DNA from: Nostoc sp. CHAB 5715
GTDB taxonomy: Bacteria; Cyanobacteriota; Cyanobacteriia; Cyanobacteriales; Nostocaceae
DNA: 5,058 nucleotides
Assembly: GCF_020829685.1 (NCBI RefSeq)
Contig: NZ_JAIVFR010000561.1
Location: 1 to 5,058, forward strand
Direction: 5' to 3'
In this document: in pieces, positions 1 to 5,058 of the stretch
Position numbering within the stretch: position 1 is the first letter of the stretch
Layout of the letters: every line of letters begins with the position of its first letter
Position numbers and translations under genes: made by a program
The notes under the pieces: model-generated
The model's input: only the letters and a program-made list of their open reading frames with translations
Database searches by the model: none
What the model was told of the DNA's origin: nothing

Positions 1-1
1 A

Positions 2-730
2 GTTATGGCAGCGGATGTGGAAGATTACCAAGAAATTCTCGGCATCAACGATCGCTTGCAACTAGCAACAGCATCGGAAATTTTGCAAAAACGAGTCAAG
101 GAAAAATGGATGCTAGCGGGTGTCACTCTCATCGACCCTACAAGCATCACCATTGATGAAACTGTAAAATTACAGCCGGATGTAATTATTGAACCCCAAA
201 CTCATCTGCGGGGAAATACAGTGATTCAAACAGGAAGTCACATTGGGCCGGGAAGTTTAATTGAAAATAGCCACTTGGCTGAAAATGTCACGGTGCAGTA
301 TTCGGTGGTGACAAATAGCACTGTGCAGGTAGGAAGCCGAATTGGTCCCTATGCTCATTTGCGTGGTCAGGTAGAGGTCGGTGCTGATTGCCGTGTGGGG
401 AATTTTGTGGAATTGAAAAATACTCAATTAGGCGATCGCACGAATGCAGCACATTTGTCGTATATAGGTGATAGCGTTGTTGGCAATCAGGTGAATATTG
501 GTGCCGGTACAATTACTGCCAATTATGACGGCGTGAAGAAACATCGTACTAAAATAGGCGATCGGACAAAAACTGGAGCCAATAGCGTTTTAGTGGCTCC
601 ACTCACCTTGGGAGATGATGTCTACGTAGCTGCTGGTTCCACTGTTACAGAAGATGTGCCTAATGATTCTTTAGTAATTGCCCGTAGTCGTCAGATGGTG
701 AAACCAGCTTGGCGCAAAAAGAGCCAATAA
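2..730 (+). CDS. glmU: GlmU, bifunctional UDP-GlcNAc pyrophosphorylase / GlcN-1-P acetyltransferase (5'-truncated by window edge)
   Basis: GlmU is cytosolic: its C-terminal domain acetylates glucosamine-1-phosphate and its N-terminal domain couples the product to UTP, giving UDP-GlcNAc for peptidoglycan and lipopolysaccharide. Only about 242 of the usual ~450 codons are present; the frame runs in from the left edge, so the ATG at 5 is internal. Counting from that Met, residues 1-45 are the end of the pyrophosphorylase domain (GINDRLQLA, then AGVTLIDP). The rest is a left-handed beta-helix of hexapeptide repeats. It has the acetyltransferase signatures GPYAHLRG (115-121), AAHLSYIGD with the expected catalytic His150, and [13 protein letters not shown] (164-176), and a basic C-terminal tail (KPAWRKKSQ). 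No defect is visible. No strong terminator follows; hicB starts 47 bp downstream in the same direction, so read-through is possible. Confidence 0.97.
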   Translation, partial: VMAADVEDYQEILGINDRLQLATASEILQKRVKEKWMLAGVTLIDPTSITIDETVKLQPDVIIEPQTHLRGNTVIQTGSHIGPGSLIENSHLAENVTVQYSVVTNSTVQVGSRIGPYAHLRGQVEVGADCRVGNFVELKNTQLGDRTNAAHLSYIGDSVVGNQVNIGAGTITANYDGVKKHRTKIGDRTKTGANSVLVAPLTLGDDVYVAAGSTVTEDVPNDSLVIARSRQMVKPAWRKKSQ

Positions 731-777
731 AGCGATAATTAAATCATCAGATTAGCTGATTCAACTAAAGGTAAAAG

Positions 778-1005
778 ATGAGGAAAACAAAACAACTTAC
801 CGCGATTATTGAGCGTGAGGAAAAGGGCTATGTATCACTTTGTCCAGAATTAGATATTGCTAGCCAAGGTGACACTATCGAAGAAGCACGCAGTAATTTG
901 GTTGAGGCATTGGAATTATTTTTTGAGACAGCTAACCCCTCTGAAATCCAAGATCGGCTAATTACAGAAGTCTTTATTACACGTCTAGAGGTAAGTGTTG
1001 GGTAA
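778..1005 (+). CDS. hicB: HicB-family antitoxin (orphan: its toxin gene is truncated)
   Basis: This 75-residue protein has the compact HicB fold signature: an N-terminal strand (LTAIIEREEKGYVSLCPEL), then the typical SQGDTIEEARSNLVEALELFFE segment (residues 29-50). In type II HicAB systems HicB binds and neutralises the HicA mRNA interferase and often represses the operon. No separate DNA-binding domain is evident; this is the short form common in cyanobacteria. The ATG is supported by AAAGG at 767-771, six bases upstream. The gene order is antitoxin first, with the expected toxin start overlapping the last codons of hicB, but the toxin stops after about 14 recognisable codons. The antitoxin may therefore be a leftover, or may act on a HicA encoded elsewhere. 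Family assignment is by motif recognition. Confidence 0.88.
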   Translation: MRKTKQLTAIIEREEKGYVSLCPELDIASQGDTIEEARSNLVEALELFFETANPSEIQDRLITEVFITRLEVSVG

Positions 1006-1043
1006 GCTGCGCGTTCTTTCGGGTGGGGAAGTGTGTCATTTCC

Positions 1044-1095
1044 AATTCGCAATTCGCAATACTTCGGCTACGCTCAGTACAAGTTCGCAATTAAC
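1044..1095. repeat. Dispersed cyanobacterial repeat: AATTCGC units around an ACTTCGGCTACGCTCAGTAC core
   Basis: AATTCGC occurs twice in direct tandem (1044-1050, 1051-1057). After it comes the core ACTTCGGCTACGCTCAGTAC (1061-1080), closed by AAGT, which pairs with the leading ACTT. A further TTCGCAATT follows at 1084-1092. From memory, both word types are common intergenic filler in Nostocales genomes. The block begins almost exactly where hicA similarity is lost, so it is the likely cause or scar of that truncation. Confidence 0.6.
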
Positions 1096-1109
1096 AATAC
1101 CCCACGCAC

Positions 1110-1150
1110 GCCACTTGCTTTATGCAGGTGTTCCCGTCCACCGCAGTGGC
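1110..1150. repeat. Imperfect hairpin repeat with GCCACTTGC / GCAGTGGC arms
   Basis: GCCACTTGC (1110-1118) pairs with GCAGTGGC (1143-1150) with a single bulged T, leaving a loop of about 24 nt. The block resembles another short mobile-looking repeat often seen between Nostocales genes (recollection, not a search). It lies next to the AATTCGC block, so two unrelated repeat types seem to have accumulated in the hicA position. An in-frame reading crosses it without any protein similarity. Confidence 0.5.
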
Positions 1151-1161
1151 TTATGAATGCG

Positions 1162-1266
1162 CTTGCTCTGAATAATGCACCCTTGTATCTTAATTATTTC
1201 ACCGCTCAAGTACAATCAAATGGTTTGTATGGTTTTAGCTTGTCCCATTTGAGTAATCAGAGCAAG
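1162..1266. repeat. Nested inverted repeat upstream of the DUF29-like gene
   Basis: CTTGCTCTG (1162-1170) has a perfect inverted copy CAGAGCAAG (1258-1266). Inside it, CAAATGG (1217-1223) pairs with CCATTTG (1245-1251). The outer copy ends 16 bases before the ATG at 1283. It could be a small non-autonomous element or a leader structure affecting expression of that gene; the sequence does not decide between these. The interior is AT-rich and shows no coding pattern I trust. No clear Shine-Dalgarno sequence lies between the repeat and the ATG. Confidence 0.4.
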
Positions 1267-1282
1267 ACAAACACAATTTAGT

Positions 1283-1705
1283 ATGGAAGAACTGCTAGAA
1301 CTGAGGCAATTTCTAGAACAAGGCAAAATCCATGAGGCGCTGCTGTTGGTGGATGAGTTAGAAGAAATGAGCCTCGGTGACAAAATCAATAAAATTGATA
1401 GTTATGGTGTAATTCTGCTCATCCATTTAATTAAACAAAAGGCCGAAAAACGTTCTACTCGCTCTTGGGATGTTTCGATAGAAAATACAGTCCGTGAAAT
1501 CAACAAAATAAACAAGCGCCGCAAATCCGGTGGTTTTTACTTGAATCAAGCAGAATTAATGGATATTCTGGAACAAGGATATCAAGTGGCACTGAAAAGA
1601 GCGGCGCTAGAAGCTTTTGAGGGGCGTTATGAAGCCCAAGAATTGGCCGCAATGGTTGACCAGCAAGAAACTTTAGCCGAAGCGCTGAAACTGATTCAAC
1701 AATAG
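1283..1705 (+). CDS. Small helical protein, DUF29-like (cyanobacterial)
   Basis: This 140-residue, mostly alpha-helical, charged protein lacks a signal peptide or membrane segment. The segment LLIHLIKQKAEKRSTRSWDVSIENTVREI (about residues 45-73) resembles the core of cyanobacterial DUF29 (PF01724) proteins, where a leucine-rich helix is followed by a basic stretch, Ser-Trp and a helix. No enzyme motif is visible and the function of the family is unknown to me. ATG 1283 is the only reasonable start: the frame is closed by TGA at 1250-1252, with no other start codon between. There is no obvious Shine-Dalgarno sequence, which is common in cyanobacteria. Its last 10 bp overlap the 3' end of the peptidase gene on the other strand. 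DUF29 is my best family guess rather than a firm assignment; that the gene is real is well supported. Confidence 0.75.
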   Translation: MEELLELRQFLEQGKIHEALLLVDELEEMSLGDKINKIDSYGVILLIHLIKQKAEKRSTRSWDVSIENTVREINKINKRRKSGGFYLNQAELMDILEQGYQVALKRAALEAFEGRYEAQELAAMVDQQETLAEALKLIQQ

Positions 1706-2649
1706 CCGATCAGTTCGTTGCCAGTCCATTCCAAGGTGTCACCAATTTTTTCGCCGTTGTGGTAGGCGGCGAGTAAGATTTCGCTGGTTTTTCCCCAAGC
1801 GATCGCTCCACTAGCATCTAAGGCGATCGCTCCCAAATCCCGTTTGTTCTGGTGCGCTTCTCTAAAGGATCGCTGCATCGCCTCCTTCAAAGATATCCCA
1901 TCAGTGACACGTACTACAATTCGGGGAGCTAAACACTCATCAATAATATCTTCGCCAATGCCAGTACAGCTAACACCAGCATTACTAGTAGCATAATTAC
2001 CGGCTGGCATCGCAGAATCACTTACCCTGCCAATCCGCTCAAAGCCCTTACCACCAGTAGAAGTGCCAGCAGCTAGCCTACCAGATGCATCTAAAGCTAC
2101 CACACCGATGGTTCCGCGTCCGGCATTGCTGGTTTCTACCAGTTCGGGTTCTGCTACCACGCCAGCCATTGCGCTTTTAAAATTATCCTGGCGCTCTTGT
2201 ATCCACTCTTGTAACCGCAAATCAGTTAAAGCGTTATAGCTGGGAAGTTGCATTTCCCGCGCCAACTCAGCCGAACCGAAATCTGATAGCACTCGGTCTG
2301 GGGAGTTTTGTAAAAATTGTGCCAACTCAATGGGATTTTTCACCCGCGAAATATTAATTACACCACTAAACCGCCCTAATGCGCCATCCATCAGGGAAGC
2401 ACTCATGCGGATTTGACCATCAGATTGTAGTACTGAACCAGTACCAGCATTAAAGCGGGGGTTATCTTCGAGCATTTGGCAACCATGCACCACCGCCTGT
2501 GAGGCAGTTGCTCCGCATAATAGTAGAGAATAGACTTCTTCTATTACTGTATGGAGCGATCGGCGCACCGCCTCCAATCCGCCTTTACCGTGGAGAGAAC
2601 TACCAGCCCCCCCATGAATAATTAATTTAGGTTGCACCTGTAACTCCAT
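1696..2649 (-). CDS. iaaA: Plant-type L-asparaginase / isoaspartyl peptidase (Ntn hydrolase)
   Basis: This 317-residue threonine hydrolase of the EcAIII/IaaA family removes beta-linked aspartate from isoaspartyl dipeptides and hydrolyses asparagine. The N-terminus has LIIHGGAGSS and the family's NPRFNAGTGSVLQSDG (63-78). The precursor should self-cleave before the nucleophile Thr180 (AGRGT-IGVVALD), giving chains of about 179 and 138 residues. Substrate-side motifs follow: TSTGGKG (196-202), GRVSDSAMPAGNYA (207-220, with Arg208 and Asp211) and CTGIGED (228-234). The length is normal and nothing is missing. In cyanobacteria this enzyme completes cyanophycin degradation by splitting beta-aspartyl-arginine made by cyanophycinase; in Anabaena sp. 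PCC 7120 the enzyme is All3922, and I recall glmU lying next to it. An AAGAGA-like sequence precedes the ATG. The gene follows DUF2256 in the same direction, separated by a G-rich inverted repeat. Confidence 0.95.
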   Translation of the reverse strand: MELQVQPKLIIHGGAGSSLHGKGGLEAVRRSLHTVIEEVYSLLLCGATASQAVVHGCQMLEDNPRFNAGTGSVLQSDGQIRMSASLMDGALGRFSGVINISRVKNPIELAQFLQNSPDRVLSDFGSAELAREMQLPSYNALTDLRLQEWIQERQDNFKSAMAGVVAEPELVETSNAGRGTIGVVALDASGRLAAGTSTGGKGFERIGRVSDSAMPAGNYATSNAGVSCTGIGEDIIDECLAPRIVVRVTDGISLKEAMQRSFREAHQNKRDLGAIALDASGAIAWGKTSEILLAAYHNGEKIGDTLEWTGNELIGYC

Positions 2650-2694
2650 TAATCTCTTGCGCTATTTGCGTCTGTGTTGCGGTTAGTTTCATTA

Positions 2695-2766
2695 GGGACT
2701 GGGGATTAGGGATTGGGTATTGGGAAGAATTCATTCCCCATTCCCCAGTTCCCAGTCCCCAGTCCC
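2695..2766. repeat. Inverted heptamer repeat (STRR type), possible terminator / G-quadruplex site
   Basis: The left arm is built of heptamers GGGACTG, GGGATTA, GGGATTG and GGTATTG (2695-2722). The right arm is TTCCCCA, TTCCCCA, GTTCCCA, GTCCCCA, GTCCC (2734-2766). They meet at GAATTC (2727-2732). The outer 11 bases, GGGACTGGGGA, pair perfectly, and the inner heptamers pair with mismatches. This is the short tandemly repeated repetitive (STRR) class known from heterocystous cyanobacteria. It starts one base past the DUF2256 stop codon and ends 45 bp before the peptidase start. In RNA it could form a long stem that attenuates or terminates transcription from DUF2256 into the peptidase gene; this role is inferred. 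Confidence 0.85.
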
Positions 2767-2767
2767 T

Positions 2768-2923
2768 TTAAGTTTTCGCTTCAGAACGGCGACGACGACA
2801 ACGTTCTGAGCAGTATTTCACATCGTCCCAACAATCTTGCCACTTTTTACGCCATGTGAAAGGACGTTGACATACCGGACAGATTTTTGTCGGTAGGTCA
2901 GATTTAGAACGAACACGTCCCAT
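2768..2923 (-). CDS. DUF2256 family small zinc-ribbon-like protein
   Basis: This 51-residue, strongly basic protein starts MGRVRSKSDLPTKICPVC and ends in an Arg-rich stretch, RCRRRRSEAKT. Its cysteines form CPVC (15-18) and CSERC (38-42) pairs, with an extra Cys31. The pairs suit one zinc site, and the conserved aromatic core is PFTWRKKW (21-28). This matches the DUF2256 family (function unknown; homologs are often next to or fused with cryptochrome/photolyase-related genes in other bacteria, from memory). No photolyase gene is visible here. The start ATG is the only one in frame that gives the family N-terminus. There is no Shine-Dalgarno sequence, but a TATAAT box lies 50 bp upstream. Its stop codon sits directly against the STRR inverted repeat. 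The family call is confident; a nucleic-acid-binding role is only a guess from the charge and cysteines. Confidence 0.9.
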   Translation of the reverse strand: MGRVRSKSDLPTKICPVCQRPFTWRKKWQDCWDDVKYCSERCRRRRSEAKT

Positions 2924-2972
2924 ATAAATGCTGTGTATATGAGAATTTGATTTCTGAGAGAGATGGAAAATA

Positions 2973-2978
2973 ATTATA
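2973..2978 (-). promoter_or_regulatory. Possible -10 box for the DUF2256 gene
   Basis: A perfect TATAAT reads on the minus strand 49 bases before the DUF2256 ATG, giving an expected leader of about 40 nt. No good -35 box lies 16-18 bases upstream, and no extended -10 TG is correctly placed. The region is AT-rich, so chance is a real alternative. Confidence 0.3.
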
Positions 2979-3065
2979 ACCAGTTTGCTAGGAAGGGAGG
3001 AAACTTTCGGCGAACAAATGTGTTGTCAATCTATCTTTAGAATTATTTTTTTACCTATCTCTTAC

Positions 3066-3183
3066 AGAACTTACGCACAAGCAATGGAAAAACGTAGACG
3101 CAAAGCGGCTTGCCGCAGGTTACCACAGAGGACGCAGAGAACACGGAGGAATGAGAGTTTGAAAGGTTTTTTGCGTAAGTTCT
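3066..3183. mobile_element. 118-bp MITE-like element with 12-bp perfect terminal inverted repeats
   Basis: AGAACTTACGCA (3066-3077) is repeated in perfect inverse as TGCGTAAGTTCT (3172-3183). Inside are a small GCGGC-TT-GCCGC hairpin (3105-3116) and three degenerate 9-mers (CACAGAGGA, CGCAGAGAA, CACGGAGGA; 3124-3150). There is no room for a transposase, so the element would be moved in trans. I see no clear target-site duplication: the flanks are CTTAC on the left and AGTCT on the right. Similar ends and internal words recur in Nostocales intergenic regions as I remember them. It lies 3 bp past the stop of the neighbouring minus-strand gene, where it could serve as that operon's 3' end. The 66-codon open frame crossing it is not a gene. 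Confidence 0.7.
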
Positions 3184-3186
3184 AGT

Positions 3187-3648
3187 CTAATTCAGAGGGT
3201 TATACTCCAAGAGTAAATGATCTAAAAGCTTAACTTCGTAAGGATTTAAATATGAAGCAGATGTTCCGAATTCCTGTAATTTGTGGTAAATAAAATCACG
3301 TTCAAATGTTTCAATACGTTCTTCTAAATCTCTATAGAGTTCCTGAAAGGTGAACTCAGTTGCTAAAGCTAAGGTAATTTGTTCTCGATTTTTACCAATT
3401 GACCGACCGTTGAATTGATAATCACCTTGAGAATGCTGGGTTAGTAGCCCAAGAGCGATCGCTAAAAGTAAAGTTTGATAAGCTAGTTTTAATTCCCTAC
3501 CAGAACCAATTTCTTCTGGGATTAAATCGGGAATGTTTTCGTCTGGCTCAATTTGTTCGCTCTGAGTCCGCTCATAGCAGTCTCGATAATACTCAATTTG
3601 ACTGAGAAAATAAGCCGGAAAGCCCAACGAACGAGTCAAAATACACAA
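3187..3648 (-). CDS. Conserved-looking protein of unknown function, probably 5'-frameshifted
   Basis: I do not recognise this protein. The open frame gives 153 residues, soluble and acidic, with a hydrophobic helix (LAYQTLLLAIALGLL, about 55-69) too short and too polar in context for a confident membrane span. A charged helical C-terminus follows (ELYRDLEERIETFERDFIYHKL). The start is doubtful: only TTG 3648 is available in frame, and the first ten residues look non-native. A GTG at 3673-3671 shares its G with the TAG of the upstream gene and opens a frame reading VQAALCKTVVYFDSFVGL. That frame leads into this one as PAYFLSQIEYYRDCYER if one A of the AAA at 3619-3621 is removed. The likely intact ancestor is about 161 codons, translationally coupled to the kinase-like gene. 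The stop lies 3 bp from the MITE-like element. Confidence 0.65.
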   Translation of the reverse strand: MCILTRSLGFPAYFLSQIEYYRDCYERTQSEQIEPDENIPDLIPEEIGSGRELKLAYQTLLLAIALGLLTQHSQGDYQFNGRSIGKNREQITLALATEFTFQELYRDLEERIETFERDFIYHKLQEFGTSASYLNPYEVKLLDHLLLEYNPLN

Positions 3649-3672
3649 CCGTTTTACACAAAGCTGCCTGCA

Positions 3673-5050
3673 CTAAGAATTATGACCAACTAAGGTCAAC
3701 AACAAGCGGCTAACTACCCGATTATCTGGTAATTGATAAAAATTCAACTCTCCTCCTAGTTCCTGCATGAGGTTTTGACAGATTAGCAAATGTAAACCTG
3801 GTAGTTGGTCGAGTTTGCAAGGAGCAAGCACATCTTTGGGTGTATTATCATGTAATTCTGTTAATAGCTGTGGTTCGATCGCACCGTTGTATGTAATCGA
3901 CAGTTCTAGCGATGTCTGATGATCAGTTTCTCCACTTGCAGAAGAATACTTTGTATCTGAGGATTTTGACGCATCCAAACGGCGACACCAAATATCAATT
4001 CTGCCGCCGGTTTGAGAACGGTTACAGGCATTAACTAATAATTCATGGATAACTAACTCAATTTTGACAATATCACCAGCGATCGCCATTGCGGATTGAG
4101 CGCTGGAGATAGGAACACCTCTGGCGAGTGAAGAATTCTTTGGCGATTGTTCTTCAATTTGTTGCCCCAAACCATGTACACCAATCCACAGCTTTTGGTA
4201 TTTAAGTAAATTTTCAATGCGTTCGAGCGATCGCTTTAGTAAACTAGCTATGGGCATAGTTTCCCAACTTATATGTAACTGCCATTGCTCAAGTTTTAGC
4301 ATTCCACTCATGGAGGCGGCTGTATGGTCTAATTGCCGCAGCAATAGCTCGTAGCGCATCTGAGTCAGTTCATTAGCAGGAATACCCAAGTCATGTATTT
4401 GTCTAAGGGATAGGGCCGTTATTCTTTGGATTTCCTCTAAGCGGCGATGTTTGTACCAGTTAAGTTGGCGTAAATCTTCTGTTGCGGATTCTAAAAGTTG
4501 GGTAATTTGCTTTTCACGACGCCACCAGGCTAATTGAGAAATCAGAGTTGTGGTCGCACTGAGGTTTTGTTCTGACCAGTGACGCTCTTGATAGTCTGCT
4601 AACAACACTACACCCGTAATTTCATAATCAGCATTAGTACGTAATGCCATCACCAAAATTTGACCTTTGTCTGGAGTATTCAACCATTTTCGAGTTTTGG
4701 AGGGTAAATTATCTACGTTTAAAGTCAGGTAACTTTCTGTGGCAAGTGCCCACTGAATTAGTGCCTCAGCCTGGATAGAAATAGATGCATCGGAAAAAAG
4801 CCCAAATAGGCTATTGTCAACCACTCCAGGGATAATTTCTGCCCAATTTTCACCAGGCGACCAGGATAGCAGTACCGCTAAGGGACAACCCAGAATCAAT
4901 GCTATTTGTTCGAGTGCTGTACGTTCTAAATGTTTTTGTAGTTGCAGTTTCTCAACTCGCCCACAATCTCAACGAGGATATCTCTCTATCAGGATTATTT
5001 GGGTTTGTAGTTCTATTTATACCAGTTTGGTGGTCATGGATTGGCACCAC
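3673..5050 (-). pseudogene. GAF plus HATPase sensor-histidine-kinase-like gene, apparently frameshifted near its 5' end
   Basis: The long open part (4899-3673, 408 residues from a TTG) contains a GAF-like region (about 1-125), a helical linker with LNWYKHRRLEEIQRI (146-160), and a C-terminal ATPase-like domain. That domain has an N box HELLVNACNRS (285-295, Asn290), a weak G1 box TYNGAIEP (336-343) and a G2-like PGLHLLICQNLMQELGGEL (367-385). The frame clearly continues upstream of the TTG as VEKLQLQKHLERTALEQIA without a start codon, to TGA at 4971-4969. Another frame supplies a natural beginning: GTG 5050 gives VVPIHDHQTGINRTTNPNNP and then DREISSLRLWAS, ending at TGA 4954-4952. Restoring two bases near 4955 (GTGT reduced to GT) joins them into about 459 residues. 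The product would be a cytosolic sensor. No canonical phospho-acceptor H box is visible and the G1 Asp is replaced by Tyr, so kinase activity is uncertain even if intact. Confidence 0.7.
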
Positions 5051-5058
5051 ATTCTATG

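Larger units (their letters stand above)
995..1156 (+). pseudogene. hicA: hicA toxin remnant: 5' end only, then repeat sequence
   Basis: A frame starting at GTG 995 (or TTG 998) overlaps the 3' end of hicB, the usual arrangement in this operon. It reads LGKLRVLSGGEVC, which closely resembles the typical HicA N-terminus (GKLRVLSGREVC). From about 1037 the similarity ends and the frame runs through dispersed repeats (AATTCGC units and a GCCACT hairpin) to TGA at 1154-1156. The HicA core, including the double-stranded-RNA-binding-like fold with the catalytic His in a G-S-H motif, is absent, and I could not find it in any forward frame up to 1282. The remnant should not encode an active toxin. 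The Arg-to-Gly change in the LSGxE motif also suggests relaxed selection. Confidence 0.72.

Noticed and set aside
288..512. 74-codon open frame on the minus strand
   Set aside because: It lies wholly inside glmU, antisense to its conserved hexapeptide-repeat coding sequence. The same reasoning excludes 828-1052 (-), antisense to hicB.
746..760. ATCAG-ATTAG-CTGAT hairpin between glmU and hicB
   Set aside because: A 5-bp AT-rich stem without a following T run is too weak to call a terminator.
1033..1281. 82-codon open frame on the plus strand
   Set aside because: It runs through the AATTCGC and GCCACT repeats and the nested inverted repeat, shows no protein-like pattern, and has no ribosome-binding site.
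3024..3029. Perfect TTGACA on the minus strand as a -35 box
   Set aside because: It is 45 bases from the TATAAT at 2978-2973, and no -10 box lies at the right spacing.
2985..3185. 66-codon open frame on the plus strand
   Set aside because: More than half of it is the MITE-like element, including both terminal repeats; the basic composition comes from the repeat words.
3640..3680. Read-through of the single TAG joining the kinase-like gene in frame to the next gene
   Set aside because: The two open stretches are in the same frame, but the linking residues (CRQLCVKRLCILTRSLGF) look unnatural. The GTG overlapping the TAG, with a one-base shift, explains the junction better.
1..5058. CRISPR array, tRNA/rRNA gene, or new multi-gene defence system
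   Set aside because: No regularly spaced repeats with unique spacers, no cloverleaf or rRNA-like sequence, and no gene set beyond the broken hicBA pair that suggests a defence island.

Overview
The window reads as chromosomal DNA of a filamentous, probably heterocystous cyanobacterium (Nostocales; Nostoc/Anabaena-like). The evidence is six perfect HIP1 octamers (GCGATCGC at 432, 1799, 1823, 3455, 4079 and 4227), a heptameric short tandem repeat (STRR) inverted repeat, a small MITE-like element, and protein sequences that look cyanobacterial throughout. Genus and strain cannot be fixed from the sequence alone.

Layout. 2-730 (+) is the 3' half of glmU, cut by the window edge. 778-1005 (+) is hicB, an antitoxin gene, followed by only about the first 14 codons of its toxin partner hicA; dispersed repeats replace the rest (about 1037-1160). 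A nested inverted repeat (1162-1266) precedes a small DUF29-like gene (1283-1705, +). That gene overlaps by 10 bp, tail to tail, a plant-type L-asparaginase/isoaspartyl peptidase gene (1696-2649, -). Upstream of the peptidase are a 72-bp inverted STRR (2695-2766) and a 51-residue DUF2256 zinc-ribbon-like gene (2768-2923, -). The 263 bp between 2924 and 3186 contain no gene, only a possible promoter and a 118-bp MITE-like element (3066-3183). The right third is a two-gene minus-strand unit: a GAF plus ATPase-domain sensor-kinase-like gene (about 3673-5050) and, touching its stop codon, a gene of unknown function (3187 to about 3673).

How the genes relate. GlmU makes UDP-GlcNAc for the cell envelope. 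The isoaspartyl peptidase most likely finishes cyanophycin breakdown (beta-aspartyl-arginine hydrolysis) and repairs isoaspartyl damage. I see no functional link between them beyond proximity. The two right-hand genes may be translationally coupled and work together.

The main theme is gene erosion. The hicA toxin is truncated by repeats. The kinase-like gene appears to have a 2-bp frameshift near its 5' end, and the gene after it a 1-bp shift near its own 5' end. This suits a degrading genome or strain-specific pseudogenes, but error in the underlying sequence cannot be excluded for the two small indels. I found no convincing new multi-gene system.
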